A DNA stretch of 64,000 nt from Sphaerisporangium krabiense (GTDB lineage Bacteria; Actinomycetota; Actinomycetes; Streptosporangiales; Streptosporangiaceae): the NCBI RefSeq assembly GCF_014200435.1, contig NZ_JACHBR010000001.1:372001-436000 (forward strand), written 5' to 3'. Under the pieces are notes generated by a model. The model was given only the letters and a program-made list of their open reading frames with translations. It did no database searches and was not told where the DNA came from. A program made the translations under genes and the position numbers. Shown piece after piece: positions 25,457-36,227 of the stretch; positions within the stretch are counted from its first letter, which is position 1; every line of letters begins with the position of its first letter.

Positions 25457-27685
25457 ATGAGGCGCAGAGCCTTGTTCGCGGCGGCCGTCGGCCTGGCCGT
25501 CGTGACATCACTGACATCGGTGACCTCGGCCACGTCCGCCGCGGCGAAGCCACCACCCGGACCCGCCGCACGGGCCCTACCCGCCGACCCCCTCGGCCTG
25601 GCCACCCGGGCGGCGGACCAGGCCGCCGCCGCCCGGCTGGACCAGCTGCGCACGGGCGTGGACGAGGTCTGGCACCGCGCCAGGATCACGCCCGGCGCGG
25701 GCGGCCTCTACTTCGCCGCCTACGAGCGCACCTACAAGGGCCTGCCCGTGGTCGGCGGCGACGCGGTCGTGGTCGTGGACTCGGCCGGACGCGTCCGGGA
25801 GACCATCGCGGCCTCCGGGCCCACCACCGGCGTGCCCACCACGGCCACCGTGCCCGCGGCCAAGGCCCTGGCCACCGCCAGGACACGCCTGGACCGCGTG
25901 GACGACACCAGGTCCCCGCGCCTGGTCGTGTTCAACCCCGGTTCCGGGGCGCTATTGGCCTGGGAGGCGACGGTGGCGGGCATCGCCGCCGGCAAGCCCA
26001 GCATCCAGCACGTGTACGTGGACGCCCGCACCGGCGAGATCGCCGGCTCCCAGGACGAGGTCCACGCCGGCACCGGCACCGGCTACTACAACGGCCAGGT
26101 CACCATCGAGACGTCCGGCTCCGGCGCCACGTACCGGATGCTCGACCCCCTCCGCCCCGGCGTGCAGTGCGGCGGCCAGGACGGCGCCCCCTACGCAGGG
26201 CCCGACGACGACTGGGGCAACGGCCTCGGCACCAACCTGGAGACCGCCTGCGTGGACGTGCTGTACGGAGTGCAGCGCATGTACGACATGCTGCGCAACT
26301 GGCTCGGCTTCAACGGCTTCGACGGCGCGGGCCACGGCATCCCCGCACGGGTCGGGCTGAACGACATGAACGCCTACTGGAACGGCACCTATGCCAGCTT
26401 CGGCCACAACTCGACCAGGCAACGCCAGCTCACCGCGATGGACGTGGTGGCGCACGAGTACGGCCACGCGGTCTTCCACTTCACCCCCGGGAACACCGGC
26501 ACGAGCCTGGAGGTCCCCGCCCTCAACGAGGGCACCGGCGACATCTTCGGAGCCCTGACCGAGCACTACGCCGCGAATGCCACCGACCCGCCGGACTACG
26601 TGGTGGGGGAACTCGACATTGATGGGGGCGGCCCGCTGGAGTACATGTACAACCCTTCGCTGACGGGCCACTACAGCTGCTACTCCTCCTCGATCGACTG
26701 GACCAAGGTGCACGAGGCCGGCGGTCCGCTGAGCCACTGGTTCTACCTGCTCGCCGAAGGCTCCGCCCCGGGCGGGGGCAAGCCCTCCAGCCCCCTCTGT
26801 TCCGGCGCACCCCCCAAGCTGACGGGTATCGGCATCCAGAAGGCCGGCAAGATCTTCATGGGGGCGCTGCAGCGGAAGACCTCCACCTGGCGCTACTACG
26901 ACGTCCGCCGGGTCTCCATGGTCGCGGCCGTCCAGCTCTACGGCGCCGGCAGCCCCGAATGCGTCGCCACCCGGAACGCGTGGGCCGGGATCGGCGTCCC
27001 GCCCCAGTCCGGCGAGCCGCAGTGCACCTACGTACCGCCGGACTTCTCGCTGGCGCCGCTCCCGGCCTCCGGGTACGTCTACCCGGGCGGCTCGGTCAGC
27101 CTCACCATCGCCACGCAGACCGTCACGGCCCCGCCGCAGGCGGTCGCCCTGACCGCCTCCGGCCTGCCGAGCGGCATGACCGCGACGTTCACCCCCGCGT
27201 CCGTGACCTCGGGCGACTCCGCGTCGCTGACCATCGCCGCCTCCGCCGCCACGCCCGATGGCAACTACCTCGTGGCGATCAAGGGTACGGGGCCCGCCGC
27301 CACCCACACCGTGGCCTACGCCGTGGTGGTGTCGAGCACCTTAGGAGAGCGGACGTTCCGCAACGACACCGACTACCCGATCCCCGACAACGCGACGATC
27401 TCCAGCCCGCTCACCTCGACCGCCACCGGAAACGCCCTCTCGCAGGTCCAGGTGATCGTCACCATCGCCCATCCCTGCGCCTCGGACCTGGCGATCCGCC
27501 TGCGCGGCCCTGACGGTCCTCCCTACACGATCGTCACCAGCGGCACCGCCGCCTGTGCGCCGTTCGGCACCCGCGCGTACCTGGTCCCGGTCACCCAGCA
27601 GGCGGCCGGCACCTGGACCTTGGAGGTATCCGACGACTACCGCAAGGACACCGGCGTCCTGGACGGCTGGAAGATCACCGTCTGA
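25457..27685 (+). CDS. Secreted M4 (thermolysin-like) metallopeptidase with P domain
   Basis: The 742-residue preproprotein begins with a Sec signal peptide (about 1-32, Ala-rich cleavage region). An FTP/PepSY-type propeptide follows (GLPVVGGDAVVVVD), then the M4 catalytic domain. The zinc site is HEYGH (His333, Glu334, His337) with the third ligand Glu358 in NEGTGD; the M4 C-terminal domain contains the usual SHWFYLLAEG stretch. After an immunoglobulin-like or linker region (about 525-620) comes a C-terminal proprotein-convertase P domain (about 635-742). AAAGGAA lies about 6 nt before the ATG. It is a likely extracellular protease for nutrient release. It lies in the accessory block and no dedicated inhibitor is adjacent. 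Confidence 0.93.
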   Translation: MRRRALFAAAVGLAVVTSLTSVTSATSAAAKPPPGPAARALPADPLGLATRAADQAAAARLDQLRTGVDEVWHRARITPGAGGLYFAAYERTYKGLPVVGGDAVVVVDSAGRVRETIAASGPTTGVPTTATVPAAKALATARTRLDRVDDTRSPRLVVFNPGSGALLAWEATVAGIAAGKPSIQHVYVDARTGEIAGSQDEVHAGTGTGYYNGQVTIETSGSGATYRMLDPLRPGVQCGGQDGAPYAGPDDDWGNGLGTNLETACVDVLYGVQRMYDMLRNWLGFNGFDGAGHGIPARVGLNDMNAYWNGTYASFGHNSTRQRQLTAMDVVAHEYGHAVFHFTPGNTGTSLEVPALNEGTGDIFGALTEHYAANATDPPDYVVGELDIDGGGPLEYMYNPSLTGHYSCYSSSIDWTKVHEAGGPLSHWFYLLAEGSAPGGGKPSSPLCSGAPPKLTGIGIQKAGKIFMGALQRKTSTWRYYDVRRVSMVAAVQLYGAGSPECVATRNAWAGIGVPPQSGEPQCTYVPPDFSLAPLPASGYVYPGGSVSLTIATQTVTAPPQAVALTASGLPSGMTATFTPASVTSGDSASLTIAASAATPDGNYLVAIKGTGPAATHTVAYAVVVSSTLGERTFRNDTDYPIPDNATISSPLTSTATGNALSQVQVIVTIAHPCASDLAIRLRGPDGPPYTIVTSGTAACAPFGTRAYLVPVTQQAAGTWTLEVSDDYRKDTGVLDGWKITV

Positions 27686-27776
27686 CGCGCGTCCCGAGGA
27701 GGCGGCCGTCCCCGTCCCCACGACGGGTTCCGCCGGCCCGATCACCGCGACGCGCCGGTTCGGCCAGGATGGGTGC

Positions 27777-28253
27777 ATGCTGAAGAGGTTCCTGGCGCGG
27801 GCTTGGCGTGGCATGTCGGGGTCGGTGCAGTGGCGGGTGCTGTGGGTCCGGCACGCGAAGTTCATGGTCGGCGTGACCGGGGTCGTGCGGGACGGGGACG
27901 GCCGGGTGCTGCTGCTCAAGCACCGGTTCTGGCCCGAGGGACGGCAGTGGGGCCTGCCCAGCGGGTACGCGAACAAGGGTGAGACCTTCGAGGACACCTT
28001 CGCCCGCGAGGTGCGCGAGGAGACCGGCCTGGAGGTGCGGGTCCACCGGCTCAGGCATCTGAAGAGCGGCTTCCAGCTGCGGGTGGAGGTGGCGTTCGAG
28101 GCCGAGCCGGTCGGCGGCACGATGCGGCTGAACGCCCTGGAGATCCTCGACGGAGGCTGGTTCCACCCCGACGACCTCCCGGGCGAGCTCCAGCCGGAGC
28201 ACCGCGCCCTGATCCACACCGGCCCGGGTGCAGGACGCCGTCCAGATATGTGA
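27777..28253 (+). CDS. Nudix hydrolase
   Basis: The 158-residue protein contains a complete Nudix box: G-x5-E-x7-REVREETGL (GYANKGE, then REVREETGL), in an MutT-like fold. The N-terminus is basic and hydrophobic (MLKRFLARAWRG). Nudix enzymes cleave nucleoside diphosphates linked to another moiety; the substrate cannot be read from the sequence. The ATG at 27777 is chosen because it is preceded by AGGA and begins a coherent domain; the frame is open further upstream without family similarity. It lies 91 bp after the M4 peptidase. Confidence 0.85.
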   Translation: MLKRFLARAWRGMSGSVQWRVLWVRHAKFMVGVTGVVRDGDGRVLLLKHRFWPEGRQWGLPSGYANKGETFEDTFAREVREETGLEVRVHRLRHLKSGFQLRVEVAFEAEPVGGTMRLNALEILDGGWFHPDDLPGELQPEHRALIHTGPGAGRRPDM

Positions 28254-28307
28254 ATGGAATTCACCATCTTGACCTGAATTCCCGGAAGGGGCTACTTTTC
28301 AGGTCAA
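28250..28307 (+). promoter_or_regulatory. Promoter with two inverted repeats upstream of the CBM32/beta-helix gene
   Basis: TTGACC (28269-28274) and TACTTT (28293-28298) are separated by 18 bp, a good vegetative-type promoter in an A+T-richer patch. A perfect 10-bp inverted repeat, TTGACCTGAA (28269-28278) with TTCAGGTCAA (28298-28307), brackets the promoter, so a bound dimer would cover both boxes. A second inverted repeat, GTGAAT/ATTCAC (28250-28264, 3-nt spacer), lies just upstream and overlaps the Nudix stop. Confidence 0.55.
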
Positions 28308-28396
28308 CCCGCGCGGTCACCCCCCACGCCCGCGTCCCGGAGCGTTCGACGGCGCCGCTCCGGCGGCCGGACCTTCCTCGAAGGACCTCCGTCACC

Positions 28397-29926
28397 ATGC
28401 CCACGCACCGAAGGGCGGCCGTCCTCACGGCCGTCGCTCTCGCCGCCACCGCACTCCTCGCCACGAACGCCGCGATCCATGCCTCCGACGCGGCGGTCCT
28501 CCGATCCACCGGGACCCAAGCCGCCCCCGCCGCCCCGGTGGACGTCGTGAACCTGGCCTGCGGCAAGCCGATCACCGCCTCCGCCAACTCCGCCACGGCC
28601 GCCCGTGCCACCGACTGCGACGCGACCACGGCGTGGCAGTCGACGACCGTCAAGCCCGCCTGGCTCACGGTCGATCTCGGAGTCGCTCAGCGCGTCACCC
28701 GCATCGTGGTGAAGTGGGGCGCCGGGTACGGCACCTCCTACAAGTTCCGCCAGTCGGCCAACGGCTCGGTCTGGTCGACGTTCCAGGACGGCACCGGCCT
28801 CGACGGCGGCGCCGACGAGGTCGCGGTGGACGTCTACAGCCGTTACCTGCAGCTCTACCTGAGCAAGTACGCGGGGACCGGCGGCTTCACGGTCAACGAG
28901 CTGGAGCTGTACGGCCCGGCCACGCCGACGCCCACGCCCAGCCCCACCCCGACGCCCACGCCCACCCCGACCCCGACGGTCGTGGGCCGCACGGTGCGCG
29001 TCTCCACCGCGGCCGAGCTGAAGTCCGCCCTGGCCGGCGCCCGGCCCGGCGACACGATCGCGATGGCCGACGGCGTGTACCACGACGAGTTCGTGATCAC
29101 GGCGTCCGGCACCCCCGGCGGCCGCATCACGCTCACCGGCTCACGTGACGCGATCATCGAGAACGACCTGACCGGCGGCGGGACCGGCGGCTGCCCGAGC
29201 GGGCACCTCGGCTACGGGCTGCACGTCAACGGGGCGAGCCACTGGAACCTGACCGGGTTCACCGTGCGCGACTCCAAGAAGGGCATCGTCATGGACGGCG
29301 CCAGGAACACGGTGATCGACGGCGTGTACGTCCACCACATCCAGGACGAGGGCGTGCACTTCCGCAAGGGCAGCGCGGACGGGGTGATCAGGAACTCCAC
29401 CGTGACCGACACCGGCCTGGTGCAGCCCGGCTACGGCGAGGGCGTGTACATCGGCTCGGCCAACGGCAACTGGGCCTGCTTCGGCGGGCCGGACGGCGTC
29501 GACCGCAGCGACAACGTCCAGGTGCTGGACAACACCATCGGCCCGAACGTCACCGCCGAGGCCGTGGACGTCAAGGAGGGCACGAGCGGCGGCGTGATCC
29601 GCGGCAACCGCTTCGACGGCGCCGGGCAGAAGAACGTCAACTCCGGAGACAGCTGGCTGGACGTCAAGGGCGACGGCTACCTCGTCGAGTCCAACACCGG
29701 CGTGAACCCCTACACCGAGGGCGCGCGCGTCCAGACCGTCTACTCCCCCTACGGCTGCGGCAACGTCTTCCGCTCCAACACCTTCACCCTGGGCACGGCC
29801 ACCGGTTACGCGATCTTCGTGAACAACCAGCCCGCGTGCGTGTCCAGGAACGCCCCGAACGTCGTCCACGCCTCCAACTTCTCCACCGGAGGCAGGGGCC
29901 TGACCAACATCCCCCTCACCCCCTGA
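28397..29926 (+). CDS. Secreted CBM32 (F5/8 type C) plus right-handed beta-helix protein
   Basis: The 509-residue protein has a Sec signal peptide (about 1-30) and a discoidin/F5-8C domain (about 50-165; NLACGKPITASANSATAARA, WLTVDLGVAQRV). A Thr-Pro linker (about 175-196) joins it to a right-handed parallel beta-helix (about 200-500) with pectate-lyase-like repeats such as GVYVHHIQDEGVHF. It is probably an extracellular polysaccharide lyase or carbohydrate-binding protein; the substrate is unknown. The ATG at 28397 is used because it begins the signal peptide and has AAGGA 11 nt upstream. A promoter with a palindromic operator-like site lies about 90-130 bp upstream. Confidence 0.85.
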   Translation: MPTHRRAAVLTAVALAATALLATNAAIHASDAAVLRSTGTQAAPAAPVDVVNLACGKPITASANSATAARATDCDATTAWQSTTVKPAWLTVDLGVAQRVTRIVVKWGAGYGTSYKFRQSANGSVWSTFQDGTGLDGGADEVAVDVYSRYLQLYLSKYAGTGGFTVNELELYGPATPTPTPSPTPTPTPTPTPTVVGRTVRVSTAAELKSALAGARPGDTIAMADGVYHDEFVITASGTPGGRITLTGSRDAIIENDLTGGGTGGCPSGHLGYGLHVNGASHWNLTGFTVRDSKKGIVMDGARNTVIDGVYVHHIQDEGVHFRKGSADGVIRNSTVTDTGLVQPGYGEGVYIGSANGNWACFGGPDGVDRSDNVQVLDNTIGPNVTAEAVDVKEGTSGGVIRGNRFDGAGQKNVNSGDSWLDVKGDGYLVESNTGVNPYTEGARVQTVYSPYGCGNVFRSNTFTLGTATGYAIFVNNQPACVSRNAPNVVHASNFSTGGRGLTNIPLTP

Positions 29927-29932
29927 CGGGCG

Positions 29933-29965
29933 CCGCCCGGCCGCGGGAGAGCCGCGGCCGGGCGG
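29933..29965. terminator. Bidirectional terminator CBM32 gene / spoIIM-like gene
   Basis: A perfect 14-bp inverted repeat (29933-29946 with 29952-29965, 5-nt loop) sits between convergent stops at 29926 and 29982. Confidence 0.8.
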
Positions 29966-29981
29966 GTCGAGGTCACCGGGT

Positions 29982-30971
29982 TCAGGTGGACGGCGCGACG
30001 TCGGGGGCGCGTTCCAGGTCGCCGCTCTCCCCCGCGCGCAGGGCGCGACGCCCGAAGTACACGACGTAGGCGAGGAAGGCGGCCTCCGCCACGACGCCGA
30101 TGCCGACGCGCGCCCAGGTCGGCAGCGAGGACGGCGTCACCAGCGCCTCGATCAGGCCCGACACCAGCAGCACCACGACCAGGCCGAGCGCCACGCTCAC
30201 CACGGCCCGCCCCTGCTCGGCCAGCGCCTCGGCCCGCCTGCGCGGCCCGGGGTCGATGACGCTCCAGCCGAGCCGCATCCCGGCGGCCGCGGCGAGGAAG
30301 ACGGCGGTGAGTTCGAGCAGGCCGTGCGGGGTGATGAGGCCGAAGAAGACGTCGAGCCGGTCCCGGGAGGCCATGAGCCCGGCGGAGACGCCGACGTTCG
30401 CGGCGTTCTGCCAGAGAATGTACGGAATAGGGAGGCCGAGTAGCACGGACATGGCGATGACCTGCATGGACACCCAGGCGTTGTTGATCCACACCTGCCC
30501 GGCGAAGGCGCCCGCGGGATGCTCGGAGTAGTAGTCGGCGAAGTCGTGCTCGACGAGCTGCCGGATCTGCTCGGGCCCGGCCACGGCGGCCTGCACCTCG
30601 GGGTTGCGCGCCACCCACACGGCGAGGACGGCGGACACCGCCAGGAAGGCCGCGGACGTGCCCAGCCACCACCAGCGGCCGCGATAGGCCACCACCGGGA
30701 AGGACACGGTGAAGAACCGGGCGAACTCCCGCCAGGCCGGGGTGTGCGCTCCGGTCACCGCCGAGCGCGCCCGCGCGACCAGCGCCGACAGGCGGCCGAC
30801 CAGCAGAGGATCGGACCCGGACCTGACGATGGACAGATGGGTCGCCACCCGCTGGTAGAGGTCGACCAGCTCGTCCACCTCGGGGCCGGTCAGCGAGCCC
30901 CGGTGCCGCACCAGGGCCTCCAGGCGGTCCCAGGTGGGCTTGTGCGCGGCGACGAAGGCATCGATGTCCAC
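29982..30971 (-). CDS. Stage II sporulation protein M-like membrane protein
   Basis: The 329-residue multi-pass protein matches the SpoIIM/DUF95 family. A helical soluble N-terminus (about 1-95; FVAAHKPTWDRLEALV) is followed by transmembrane helices, the conserved INNAWVSMQVIAMSVLLGLP segment and FFGLITPHGLLELTAVFLAAAAGMRLGW. In B. subtilis SpoIIM acts in peptidoglycan remodelling during engulfment; in actinomycetes the homologue (Rv3694c type) accompanies RDD, MoxR and DUF58. The GTG start has no Shine-Dalgarno sequence but has TAGGCT 6 nt upstream, suggesting a leaderless mRNA. It is divergent from the RDD gene with only 37 bp between starts. Confidence 0.9.
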   Translation of the reverse strand: MDIDAFVAAHKPTWDRLEALVRHRGSLTGPEVDELVDLYQRVATHLSIVRSGSDPLLVGRLSALVARARSAVTGAHTPAWREFARFFTVSFPVVAYRGRWWWLGTSAAFLAVSAVLAVWVARNPEVQAAVAGPEQIRQLVEHDFADYYSEHPAGAFAGQVWINNAWVSMQVIAMSVLLGLPIPYILWQNAANVGVSAGLMASRDRLDVFFGLITPHGLLELTAVFLAAAAGMRLGWSVIDPGPRRRAEALAEQGRAVVSVALGLVVVLLVSGLIEALVTPSSLPTWARVGIGVVAEAAFLAYVVYFGRRALRAGESGDLERAPDVAPST

Positions 30972-31008
30972 GCGAAAAGCCTATTGGCCCGGCGGATAGG
31001 GTGGGGGC
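30972..31008. promoter_or_regulatory. Compact divergent leaderless promoters, spoIIM-like and RDD genes
   Basis: On the minus strand TAGGCT (30983-30978) lies 6 nt before the GTG at 30971. On the plus strand TAGGGT (30997-31002) lies 6 nt before the GTG at 31009. Neither start has a ribosome-binding purine run in frame of use, so both genes are probably transcribed from the first base of the start codon. Confidence 0.55.
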
Positions 31009-31914
31009 GTGGCAGATGTCGTGACCGGCGAGGCCGTCGTCGTCGAGGTCCGGGTCGCGCAGCTTCCGAGCCGCGCACTGGCGCTCATGATCGACATGGT
31101 GGTGCAGTTCGCGGGCGTCTTCGGGGTCGGCCTGCTGCTGAGCATGGTCACGTTCATCGCCGAGGAGGCTCTGGCCACCGCGTTCGGCATCCTGCTCGGC
31201 GCGCTGGTCGTCGTGGGCTATCCGGTGGTCTTCGAGACGCTCACCCGGGGCCGCAGTCTCGGCAAGCTGGCCCTCGGGCTGCGGGTCGTCAGCGACGACG
31301 GCGGGCCGGAGCGGTTCCGCCAGGCCCTGTTCCGCGGGCTCTCCGGGCTCGTCGAGTTCTGGCTGCTGTTCGGGGCGCCCGCGCTCATCTGCTCGCTGAT
31401 CTCCGAGCGCGGCAAACGGCTGGGGGACGTCTTCTCGGGCACGATCGTGATCTCCGAGCGGGGCCCGCGCCAGGCCCCTCCGCCGCAGATGCCGCCGGCG
31501 CTGGCCGGCTGGGCGGCGACGCTGGAGCTCTCCCGGCTCCCGGAGGAGCTGGCGGCCACGGCGCGCCAGTATCTGTCGCGGTTCGGCGAGCTGTCCCCGA
31601 TGGTCCAGCACGAGATGGGCGCGCGGGTCGTCGCCCGGTTCGCGGCGTTCGTCTCCCCGCCCCCGCCGCCGAACGTGCCGCCGTGGGCCTACCTCGCCGC
31701 GGTCCTGGCCGAGCGGCGCCGCCGCACGGAGGCGCGGCTCGCGCGCCAGATCCAGGGGTACTCCACCCGCCACGGCGCCGCGCCCGCCGTCCCGCACGGC
31801 GCGGCGTTCCCGGCGCCGCCGACCGGAGATCCCGTTCCTTTCCCGCCGCCGGTCTTCGCCGCCTCACCTGCGCGGACGCCCGCGACGCCCGGCGGTTTCC
31901 AGCCCCCCGCGTAG
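31009..31914 (+). CDS. RDD-family membrane protein
   Basis: The 301-residue protein has an RDD domain (about 15-155) with the transmembrane segments MIDMVVQFAGVFGVGLLLSM and ATAFGILLGALVVVGYPVVF and the family motif TRGRSLGKLALGLRVV. A cytoplasmic tail rich in Pro and Ala follows (about 160-301). The exact role is unknown; some RDD proteins act in ion transport or stress tolerance. It is normally part of the same conserved neighbourhood as MoxR, DUF58 and SpoIIM. The GTG start is likely leaderless. Confidence 0.88.
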   Translation: MADVVTGEAVVVEVRVAQLPSRALALMIDMVVQFAGVFGVGLLLSMVTFIAEEALATAFGILLGALVVVGYPVVFETLTRGRSLGKLALGLRVVSDDGGPERFRQALFRGLSGLVEFWLLFGAPALICSLISERGKRLGDVFSGTIVISERGPRQAPPPQMPPALAGWAATLELSRLPEELAATARQYLSRFGELSPMVQHEMGARVVARFAAFVSPPPPPNVPPWAYLAAVLAERRRRTEARLARQIQGYSTRHGAAPAVPHGAAFPAPPTGDPVPFPPPVFAASPARTPATPGGFQPPA

Positions 31915-32005
31915 ATTTTTCCTCAAGTCCGCGCATACACGTGGCAATGACGGGCAGAGGGACGTGCAGCGAGCCACTGGGGCATTGGTTTCGCTACGTG
32001 GGAAC

Positions 32006-32050
32006 GGGTATGGCCCGGCGCGCGAGGGAGAGGTCGCGCCGGCCATACCC
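32006..32050. terminator. Terminator between RDD gene and the ABC operon
   Basis: A long inverted repeat (32006-32022 with 32035-32050), about 16 bp with one bulged G, lies between the RDD stop (31914) and the end of the leftward ABC operon (32063). Confidence 0.7.
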
Positions 32051-32062
32051 ACCCGCACTCGC

Positions 32063-33025
<963 letters not shown>

Positions 33026-33029
33026 GGCC

Positions 33030-34021
33030 TCAGCCCTCCGTGGTGGTGACGCGGGCGGCCCGGCGCCCGGCCTTCTTGCGGACGATGCCGCGGCGCCTGC
33101 TGAACAGCCGCTCGGTCCTGGGGTCGATCGCGTCGCGGATGCCGTCCCCGAGCAGGTTGAACGCCAGCGTGGTGAGCAGCAGGGCGCCCGCGGGGAAGGT
33201 CAGGTACCACCAGGCGACGCGGTAGAAGCCCTGCGCCTCGCTGAGCAGGTTGCCCCACGAGGGCGTGGGCGGGGTGATGCCGAGCCCGAGGTAGGACAGC
33301 GTGGACTCGAAGACGATGGCGGCCGGGACCAGGAGCGTCACCAGCACGATCACCGGGGCCAGCAGGTTCGGCAGGATGTCGACGAACATGATCCGCGTGT
33401 CGCTCGCGCCGAGCGACCGCGCGGCCTCGATGTACTCCCGCTCCTTGATCGACAGGGTCTGTCCCCGGACGATCCTGGCGATCGCCGCCCAGGAGTAGAA
33501 GGCGATCACCCCGACCGTCGCCGTCAGCGACGGCCCGGCGATCGAGACGACCGCGATCGCGAAGATCAGGTACGGGAAGGACAGCACGACGTCCATGAGC
33601 CGCGACAGCAGCGTGTCCACCACGCCGCCGTAGAACCCGGCGAGCAGGCCCACCGCGACGCCGAGCGCCGCCGCCATCAGCGTGGACAGCACGCCGACCA
33701 CCAGCGAGACCCGGGCGCCGTACAGGACGCGGATGAACAGGTCGCGGCCGAGGCGGTCGGTGCCGAACCAGAAGGTGCCGTTCGGCGGCACGGGCAGGCC
33801 CTGGTCGGTGATGCCGATGTCGCGGAACTGGTCGTCGGGGGCGTGGCCGGTCCACTGCGCGATGAGCGGCGCCGCCGCGGCGAGCAGCAGCAGGACCACG
33901 ACCACGATCGCCGAGGTCAGCGCGACCCGGTCGGTGCGGATACGGGCCCAGGCCAGCGCCCACGGGCTGCGTCCCGCGATGGTCCTGCCCGGCACCGAAT
34001 CCGGCCGCATCTCGGTGAGCG

Positions 34022-34025
<4 letters not shown>
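33030..34025 (-). CDS. Oligopeptide/dipeptide ABC transporter permease, DppC type
   Basis: The 331-residue DppC/OppC permease carries the conserved HWFGTD-like segment ([23 protein letters not shown]), the helix [25 protein letters not shown] and the EAA loop [23 protein letters not shown]. The frame is open to 34145, but the GTG at 34025 overlaps the upstream ATPase stop (GTGA) and gives the expected short cytoplasmic N-terminus, so I use it. Confidence 0.93.
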
Positions 34026-35069
<1,044 letters not shown>

Positions 35070-35083
<14 letters not shown>

Positions 35084-36110
35084 TGGGACTCGCCTCCGCC
35101 GCGCGCAGCCGTGCCGCCTCGGCCTCCTGGTCGTGGCCGATGGCCTGGTGGGGCAGCCAGCACGCCGAGGCGTGGTCGCCGTCGCCGGTGACCCGGGCGA
35201 GGGGCGGCCGCTCGGCCGCGCAGACCGGCATCGCGTACCGGCAGCGGGGGTGGAACGCGCACCCGGCCGGGACCGCGATCATGCTCGGCGGCTGCCCGGG
35301 GATCGGCCTGAGCCTGCCCTCGCGGGCGCCCGTGCTGCCGGGGATCGACTCCAGCAGGCCCTTGGTGTAGGGGTGGTGCGGCCGGTAGTAGAGCGTGCGG
35401 CGGTCGGCGCGCTCCACCGGGAGCCCGGCGTACATGACCATCACCTCGTCGGCGACGCCCGCGACCACGCCGAGGTCGTGGGTGATCAGCACCAGGGCGA
35501 TGTCGAACTCGCGCTGGAGCCGGCTGATCAGTTCCAGGATCTGCGCCTGGACGGTCGCGTCCAGGGCGGTGGTGGGCTCGTCGGCGACGACGAGCTTGGG
35601 GTTGAGCGCGAGCGCCATCGCGATCATGGCGCGCTGGCGCATGCCGCCGGAGAACTGGTGCGGGTAGTCGTCCACCCGGCGCTCCGGCTTGGGGATGCCG
35701 ACGAGCCCGAGCAGCTCGATCGCGCGGCGGCGGGCCTGGGCGCGGCTGACGCTCGCGTCGTGGACGTGGATCAGCTCGCCGATCTGCCAGCCGATCTTGT
35801 AGAGCGGGTGGAGGCTGGTCAGCGGATCCTGGAAGATCACGCTGATCTCGGCGCCGCGGATCCGCCGCAGCCGCTCCTCGTCGAGCGCCAGCAGATCCAC
35901 GCCCTCGAACAGCACGCTGCCCGAGATGTCGGCCTCCGGCAGCAGGCCGAGGATCGCCTGCGTGCTCACCGTCTTGCCGCTGCCGGACTCCCCGACGATC
36001 GCCAGCGTCCTTCCGGGGTCGACGCTGAACGACAGCCCGCGGACGGCCTGCACCAGGCCGTCCGCGGTCGGGAACCCGACCGTGAGATCTTTCACCTCTA
36101 GAAGGCTCAT
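35070..36110 (-). CDS. Peptide ABC transporter ATP-binding protein, DppD type
   Basis: This is a 346-residue ATPase. Walker A is GESGSGKT, the signature is [15 protein letters not shown], Walker B is [15 protein letters not shown], and the C-terminal oligopeptide extension has [14 protein letters not shown]. It pairs with the DppF-type ATPase to form the heterodimeric motor. It is separated from the binding-protein gene by 117 bp that contain a strong hairpin, so its expression is probably lower than that of the binding protein. Confidence 0.94.
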
Positions 36111-36162
36111 CCACCGGTCCTTCGTCCGTGGTCGTCGCTCACAGGTCCTTTCACCGCTCGCC

Positions 36163-36200
36163 GCCCCTCCTCGCCCGCGGGTGCGCGGGCGAGGAGGGGC
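36163..36200 (-). terminator. Intra-operon hairpin after the binding-protein gene
   Basis: A perfect 17-bp inverted repeat (36163-36179 with 36184-36200) with a 4-nt loop lies 28 bp after the binding-protein stop and 53 bp before the DppD-type ATPase start. It could act as a partial terminator or as an RNA-stabilising 3' end that raises binding-protein levels. Confidence 0.75.
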
Positions 36201-36227
36201 GAGGAGGGGCGGGTCACGCCCGGTCGG

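Noticed and set aside
28921-28980. Short direct repeats that resemble a CRISPR-like or microsatellite array
   Set aside because: They encode the Thr-Pro linker of the secreted CBM32 protein, are in frame, and lack spacers of constant length.
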